Source: Alphaproteobacteria bacterium
Lineage (GTDB): Bacteria; Pseudomonadota; Alphaproteobacteria; JAJTHO01
Assembly (NCBI GenBank): GCA_021297975.1
Contig: JAJTHO010000087.1
Coordinates: forward strand, 1 to 12,840
Direction of reading: 5' to 3'
Length of the DNA stretch: 12,840 nucleotides
Part shown: in pieces, positions 9,458 through 12,840 of the stretch
Position numbering within the stretch: the first letter of the stretch is position 1
Layout of the letters: each line of letters starts with the position of its first letter
Program-made: the position numbers and the translations under genes
The notes under the pieces: model-generated
What the model was told of the DNA's origin: nothing
Seen by the model: only the letters and a program-made list of their open reading frames with translations
Databases searched by the model: none

Positions 9458-9784
9458 ATGATTGAGATAAAAGAGTACGTCGACAGCAATGGGAGTAGCC
9501 CGTTCGCAATCTGGTTTGATGCGCTGGATACCGTCGCTGCGCTGAAGATAAATACCTATGTTACCCGCATCGGGCAGGGGAACTTTTCTCAAGTGAAGGG
9601 TGTCGGCAACGGAGTCTTGGAATGCCGGATAGATTGGGGGGCAGGGTTTCGCGTCTATCTGGGGCAGGATGGTGAAACGTTGGTTATTTTGCTGGGTGGC
9701 GGCACTAAAAAGCGCCAGCAACAGGATATAGCCAAGGCAAAAGAACGTTGGTTGGATTATAAAAAGCGGAAAAAGAAGATTTAA
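9458..9784 (+). CDS. HigB/RelE-type addiction module toxin (HI1419-like family)
   Basis: The 108-residue protein matches the small killer proteins of the RelE/ParE superfamily found upstream of HI1420-type antitoxins; members act as ribosome-dependent mRNA interferases. Family landmarks are MIEIKEYVDSNGSSPFAIWF at the N-terminus, IGQGNFSQVKGVGNGVLECRIDWGAGFRVY in the core, the LVILLGGGTKKRQQQDI strand-and-turn, and a basic C-terminal helix (AKERWLDYKKRKKKI). The ATG at 9458 is chosen because similarity begins at MIEI; an in-frame TTG at 9428 coincides with the TTGACA box and adds residues foreign to the family. No ribosome binding site is visible, which fits a leaderless message. The antitoxin follows after 110 bases, an unusually large gap. 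Base composition is roughly 50-55% G+C, below the nearby core genes, consistent with acquisition. No inactivating change is seen. Confidence 0.88.
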   Translation: MIEIKEYVDSNGSSPFAIWFDALDTVAALKINTYVTRIGQGNFSQVKGVGNGVLECRIDWGAGFRVYLGQDGETLVILLGGGTKKRQQQDIAKAKERWLDYKKRKKKI

Positions 9785-9786
9785 AC

Positions 9787-9882
9787 CAGAAATAGAAATC
9801 AGAAACTAGAAGTTAGAAGTTAGAAAGTAGAAGTTAGAAGTTAGAAAGTAGAAGTTAGAAAGTAGAAGTTAGAAAGTAGAAG
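9787..9882 (+). repeat. Heptanucleotide tandem repeat between toxin and antitoxin
   Basis: From 9807 to 9876 there are ten perfect, in-register seven-base units of two kinds, A = TAGAAGT and B = TAGAAAG, in the order AABAABABAB, followed by a clipped TAGAAG (9877-9882). Degenerate units (CAGAAA, TAGAAAT, CAGAAAC) precede it from 9787. The order shows nested periods: a 21-base AAB block twice, then a 14-base AB block twice, the mark of slippage or unequal exchange. The perfect part contains no C on the + strand, so the message would be unstructured and A/G-rich. Because seven is not a multiple of three and every unit starts TAG, all three forward frames are stopped. It replaces the leader of the antitoxin gene, which begins 13 bases later. 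Confidence 0.93.
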
Positions 9883-9894
9883 TAGAGAAATAAA

Positions 9895-10209
9895 ATGGCA
9901 CTAACACGAGATTTCAAAGCAACAATTCAGGCACGCGCCCTGCGCGATGCAGGCTTTCGTCAAGGACTTTTAGTAGAGGGTATAGAGAGTTTACTCGCGG
10001 GTGATACCGAAACGGGTAAGGTGCTCCTTCGTGATTATATCAATGCAACCATCGGTTTTGAGGGGCTGGCGCTGCTTATAAAAACGCCGTCAAAAAGCCT
10101 GCTGCGGATGTTTAGTCCTTCGGGGAACCCCACCGCAAAAAATCTGTTTGCCGTACTCTACACCCTGCAACAAAAAGAAGGCGTGCAACTACACATTCAG
10201 GCGGGATGA
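9895..10209 (+). CDS. HigA-type antitoxin (HI1420-like family)
   Basis: The 104-residue protein is the partner antitoxin and probable autorepressor of the module. Recognisable family segments are MALTRDFKATIQARALRDAGFR at the N-terminus, VEGIESLLAGDTETGKVLLRDYINATIGFEGLA in the middle, and the helix-turn-helix region TPSKSLLRMFSPSGNPTAKNLFAVLYTLQQ at about residues 64-93. Such antitoxins neutralise the toxin by complex formation and bind a palindrome near the operon start, here probably 9437-9454. The leader is A/G-rich (GTAGAGAAATAAA) without a clear Shine-Dalgarno; the AGAAG motifs of the heptad repeat could help recruit ribosomes. Toxin-first order is usual for this family; the 110-base gap to the toxin is not. 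The stop lies 14 bases from the odhB stop on the other strand. Confidence 0.88.
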   Translation: MALTRDFKATIQARALRDAGFRQGLLVEGIESLLAGDTETGKVLLRDYINATIGFEGLALLIKTPSKSLLRMFSPSGNPTAKNLFAVLYTLQQKEGVQLHIQAG

Positions 10210-10211
10210 GA

Positions 10212-10233
10212 GGCGTTTGGTTGTTAAACAGCC
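10212..10233. terminator. Weak hairpin between the convergent antitoxin and odhB genes
   Basis: GGCGTTT (10212-10218) pairs with AAACAGCC (10226-10233) with one bulged A and a seven-base loop. It covers the odhB stop codon and is the only structure in the 14-base gap. There is no T-tract on either strand, so it may be at best a weak bidirectional stop, and read-through into the facing gene is possible. Confidence 0.3.
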
Positions 10234-11429
10234 AAGAGCAACCGACCCGGATCTTCCATCGCCTCTTTCACGCGCACAAGGAACGTCACCGCCTCTTTGC
10301 CGTCAATAATCCGGTGGTCATAGGACAGCGCAACATACATCATCGGGCGCACGACCACCGCGCCTTTAACGGCCATGGGGCGGTCTTGAATTTTGTGCAG
10401 CCCCAAAATGCCCGATTGCGGCGGGTTGATGATGGGGGTGGACATCAAGGAGCCGTAAATCCCGCCGTTGGTAATCGTAAACGTGCCGCCCTGCATGTCG
10501 GCAATGCCGAGCTTGCCCGTGCGGGCTTTGGTGGCGAGATCGGCAATGCCCTTTTCAATCCCCGCAACCGACAGCGTGTCTGCATCGCGCAGCACCGGCA
10601 CAACAAGACCCGCGTCTGTGCCCACGGCAACGCCAATGTCGTAGTGGTTTTTGTAGATAATCTCATCGCCGCTGATTTCCGCGTTGACCGCTGGAATTTC
10701 CTGCAACGCCTGAATCGCAGCTTTCGCGAAAAAGCCCATAAAGCCCAGTTTCACGCCGTGGCGCTTTTCAAACTCATCTTTATATTTAGCGCGCAGTTCC
10801 ATCACCGCGCCCATGTCGATTTCGTTAAACGTGGTCAGGATGGCGGCGGTGTTTTGCGCTTCTTTCAAACGCTCCGCAATGCGCGAGCGCAGGCGCGACA
10901 TTTTCACCCGCTCTTCCCTGCTGCCACTGGCCGTGGAGGCGGAATATGAGGATACCGGGGCAGGGGCAACGGCGGGCGCACTCGCGCCGCGCTGCACGTC
11001 TTCTTTTAAAATCCGGCCATCTTTACCCGTGCCGCTGAGGCTGGCGGGATTAATGTTTTGCTCTGCTGCCAGTTTCGCTGCCGACGGCATCATGACGGGG
11101 GCGCTGGGGGCAGCAGCAGGAGCAGCCACAGGGGCAGGTTTTGCCGCCGTATCGTTCGCAACCGGCTTGGCGCTGGCCGCAGCCGCCGCGCCCTCAGCAA
11201 TAGAGCCGAGCACCGCGCCAATCGGCACGCTTTGCCCTTGCTTTACCAGCACTTCGGATAAAACGCCCGCCGCGGGGGCATAGACTTCCTGAGTGACTTT
11301 ATCGGTCTCAAGCTCAACCAGCGGCTCGTCAACCTTAACCGCATCGCCCGGCTGTTTCAGCCATTTGGCGACGGTTGCCTCGGTAACAGATTCGCCGAGT
11401 GCGGGAACTTTGATGGAGATAGAAGACAT
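10224..11429 (-). CDS. odhB: Dihydrolipoamide succinyltransferase (E2 of 2-oxoglutarate dehydrogenase)
   Basis: This core subunit of the 2-oxoglutarate dehydrogenase complex transfers the succinyl group from E1 to CoA on a swinging lipoyl arm, feeding the TCA cycle. It has 401 residues in the usual order: one lipoyl domain (about 1-77) with the lipoylated Lys44 in ELETDKVTQEV, an Ala/Pro-rich linker, the E1/E3-binding domain (about 113-147, PSAAKLAAEQNINPASLSGT), a second flexible linker, and the catalytic domain (about 172-401). The catalytic pair is His372 and Asp376 in SYDHRIIDGKEA. A succinyl rather than acetyl E2 is supported by the single lipoyl domain, the start SISIKVPALGESVTEATV and the end MEDPGRLLLAV. 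The ATG at 11429 has AAAGAG ten bases upstream. The E1 gene (odhA/sucA), normally just upstream, is missing; a methyltransferase gene ends 53 bases before it instead. Confidence 0.96.
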   Translation of the reverse strand: MSSISIKVPALGESVTEATVAKWLKQPGDAVKVDEPLVELETDKVTQEVYAPAAGVLSEVLVKQGQSVPIGAVLGSIAEGAAAAASAKPVANDTAAKPAPVAAPAAAPSAPVMMPSAAKLAAEQNINPASLSGTGKDGRILKEDVQRGASAPAVAPAPVSSYSASTASGSREERVKMSRLRSRIAERLKEAQNTAAILTTFNEIDMGAVMELRAKYKDEFEKRHGVKLGFMGFFAKAAIQALQEIPAVNAEISGDEIIYKNHYDIGVAVGTDAGLVVPVLRDADTLSVAGIEKGIADLATKARTGKLGIADMQGGTFTITNGGIYGSLMSTPIINPPQSGILGLHKIQDRPMAVKGAVVVRPMMYVALSYDHRIIDGKEAVTFLVRVKEAMEDPGRLLLAV

Positions 11430-11482
11430 GGCACAAATACTCTTTTGCCCATCAATAACGCAGCTGTTGCGGATTTCCAGTA

Positions 11483-12253
11483 TTAAATCGCAGCCGTCTT
11501 GATGACCAGCCGCCCGGTTGTGTCAATGCGCTGGAGCAGCGGCTTATGCGGCTGGGCGGCGAAATACTCATCCACTGCTTTGCGCGCGCCCAAAAAATTG
11601 CCGTAATCGTCAATAATCAGGATGCCGCCGGGGCTTAGTCGCGGATAGAGATGGGTTAGCTCATGCCGGGTTGATTCATAAAAATCAGTATCGAGGCGCA
11701 GCAGGGCAATTTGTTCGGGAATCGTTGCGGGAATCGTCTCCTCAACCATGCCTTTGATAAAATGGCACAGGTGTTCTGGATAGCCCGTGCCCAGTACATT
11801 GCCGCGCACCTCTTCTAATCCATCGTTAATCCAGTGCGAGCTGGTCTCGGAAATCTTCAGCGCGTTAAACTTTTCCGCAACCGACCGGCCGTCAAATTTC
11901 ACATCGTGCTCACCGGGGGCGGGCATCCCTTCATAGGTGTCATAGAGATATAAAGGCCGCTCTGCGCCGCGTTCTTTAAGCGCCTCAATCATCATCATCA
12001 CCGAGCCGCCTTTATAGACCCCGCATTCCACAAACGCACCGGGAATGGCGTTATCCAGCACATACCGGACGGCGTAATACAGGCTTATCATCCGTTCGGG
12101 CGAAGTGAGCGTTGCGCGGCGCATCCGTTCGCACAGGGCAATTTCCGTGTCGGTAAAATCCGCCGGGTACAGGGCGGCGCTTTTAGGCGCGAGGCCAAGG
12201 TATTGCCGCACGCGGCGAAGAAGTGGGCGGATAGGGGGCATGGAAAGAGTCAT
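11483..12253 (-). CDS. TylF/MycF-type O-methyltransferase family protein
   Basis: This is a SAM-dependent methyltransferase of the macrocin-O-methyltransferase (TylF) family, metal-dependent enzymes that usually methylate sugar hydroxyls. Its substrate here cannot be told. From the ATG at 12253 it has 256 residues. Visible are the SAM-binding motif AFVECGVYKGGS (residues 73-84), the acidic residue in LYLYDTYEGMP (Asp105), and the probable metal ligands Asp188 (LLRLDTDFYES) and Asp215-Asp216 (GGILIIDDYGN), spaced as in MycF. No Shine-Dalgarno precedes 12253 or the next ATG at 12241 (252 residues), and a TTG at 12304 overlaps the upstream gene by 28 bases, so the start is uncertain; coupling to the YihY gene, 23 bases upstream, is likely. 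Such genes are common in polysaccharide and glycan clusters. Its place directly before odhB is not explained by function. Confidence 0.85.
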   Translation of the reverse strand: MTLSMPPIRPLLRRVRQYLGLAPKSAALYPADFTDTEIALCERMRRATLTSPERMISLYYAVRYVLDNAIPGAFVECGVYKGGSVMMMIEALKERGAERPLYLYDTYEGMPAPGEHDVKFDGRSVAEKFNALKISETSSHWINDGLEEVRGNVLGTGYPEHLCHFIKGMVEETIPATIPEQIALLRLDTDFYESTRHELTHLYPRLSPGGILIIDDYGNFLGARKAVDEYFAAQPHKPLLQRIDTTGRLVIKTAAI

Positions 12254-12276
12254 CGACCAAAGAGGTAAATTTCTGG

Positions 12277-12840
12277 TTAGTGTTCGGTTGGTTTTTGCAG
12301 GCAATGATTCAGCGCCGCGCCGTATAATAACGCCGCCGCGCCGTAATACAACATGAGCAGTAGCGCAATCACCCCGCCTAAGCTGCCATACAAAACGCTG
12401 ACGCTTGCAAATTCACGCAAATACCACGAAAACCCCGCCACGAGCGCAAACCAAGAAAGCGTTGTCAGCACGGCGCCGGGCAGGACGCTTTGCAGGCGAA
12501 ACGGTTGATGGGTCAGCCGGATATAAAGAACGCTGATACCCATAACCAGCGCAAGAAAAATGACCAGTTTTGGCAGGAAACCAACGCTTAGCCACTTGGT
12601 TGAAATCGGCACAGTGCGGCTGAGCCATTCGGTCAGTGAAAGCCAGACAATCAGCGCAACAGAAAGGCTGATAACCAAGAGCGTTACGGCGAGAATCGTG
12701 CCAACGCTCAGCAGGCGGCGCAGCCAGTATGTCTGCGGGCGCGGCTCCTCAACCGCAAGGTGGATACCTTCGCGCAGCGCTTGCACGCTGGAGCTTGCCG
12801 CCCAGAGCGTACCGATGGTTGCAAGGGTGATGAGCTGGGA
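12277..12840 (-). CDS. YihY/virulence factor BrkB family membrane protein, C-terminal part (5' end outside window)
   Basis: The frame is open from the right edge and gives 187 residues, roughly the C-terminal 60% of a protein of this family. It starts SQLITLATIGTLWAASSSVQALREGIHLA, matching the family's conserved W-(S/A)-x-x-x-(G/S)-V-x-A-L region. Four long hydrophobic segments follow: LLSVGTILAVTLLVISLSVA, PKLVIFLALVMGISVLYI, LPGAVLTTLSWFALVAGF and LGGVIALLLMLYYGAAALLY. The end GAALN corresponds to the usual GAELN, with Ala for Glu. The family was once called ribonuclease BN (rbn); that assignment was withdrawn, and its function as an inner-membrane protein is unclear. It is followed by the TylF-like gene on the same strand and may form an operon with it. 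Confidence 0.88.
   Translation of the reverse strand, partial: SQLITLATIGTLWAASSSVQALREGIHLAVEEPRPQTYWLRRLLSVGTILAVTLLVISLSVALIVWLSLTEWLSRTVPISTKWLSVGFLPKLVIFLALVMGISVLYIRLTHQPFRLQSVLPGAVLTTLSWFALVAGFSWYLREFASVSVLYGSLGGVIALLLMLYYGAAALLYGAALNHCLQKPTEH

Noticed and set aside
9365..9721. N-terminal extension of the glyS frame by 119 codons
   Set aside because: It is antisense to the toxin gene, has no similarity to GlyS, and family similarity starts right at the GTG at 9364.
9787..9882. Heptad array as a CRISPR or integron-type repeat
   Set aside because: Units are seven bases, directly contiguous, without spacers or palindromic structure, and no cas or integrase gene is near.
10206..10949. 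247-codon plus-strand frame opposite odhB, starting at the antitoxin stop
   Set aside because: It resembles only the reverse complement of OdhB codons, rich in Arg, His and Asn; no conserved domain is visible.

Overview
The window looks like chromosomal DNA of an alphaproteobacterium of moderately high G+C. This rests on the gene order coxB-coxA-ctaB followed by a CoxF-type small membrane protein, and on glyS followed directly by ppdK, both arrangements I know from Alphaproteobacteria. The lineage is an inference; no rRNA or tRNA gene is visible and I do not name a genus.

Layout. Positions 1-4372 (+ strand) form one tight gene run: the 3' part of coxB (cytochrome c oxidase subunit II), coxA (subunit I), ctaB (heme O synthase), a 56-residue CoxF-like protein overlapping ctaB by four bases, and sucC (succinyl-CoA ligase beta subunit), closed by a strong intrinsic terminator. 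A second GC-rich hairpin with a T-tract on the other strand (about 4462-4518), plus an adjacent palindrome, ends the converging minus-strand operon glyS-ppdK (9364 to 4567). Positions 9365-9457 are a compact divergent control region with facing promoter candidates and an 18-bp near-perfect palindrome. It drives a HigB/RelE-type toxin (9458-9784) whose HigA-type antitoxin (9895-10209) lies unusually far downstream, behind a C-free heptanucleotide tandem repeat of about 100 bp. The right part is on the minus strand: a YihY-family membrane protein (partial), a TylF/MycF-type O-methyltransferase, and odhB (sucB), the E2 subunit of 2-oxoglutarate dehydrogenase, whose stop lies 14 bp from the antitoxin stop.

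How the genes work together. Most of the window is central energy metabolism: terminal oxidase subunits and heme assembly, two TCA-cycle enzymes (SucC, OdhB), and pyruvate-phosphate dikinase at the PEP/pyruvate node. Two partnerships are split. SucC has no SucD next to it and OdhB no OdhA, although these usually share an operon. GlyS has no GlyQ upstream; the toxin-antitoxin module lies where glyQ would be expected. The picture is a rearranged set of core genes with a small addiction module and several repeat elements at the joints.

The least ordinary parts are the heptad repeat inside the toxin-antitoxin operon, the divergent operator/promoter knot at 9406-9454, a low-G+C segment in the 3' half of glyS, and a Glu-to-Lys change in the CuA loop of CoxB. 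I see no wholly new multi-gene system.
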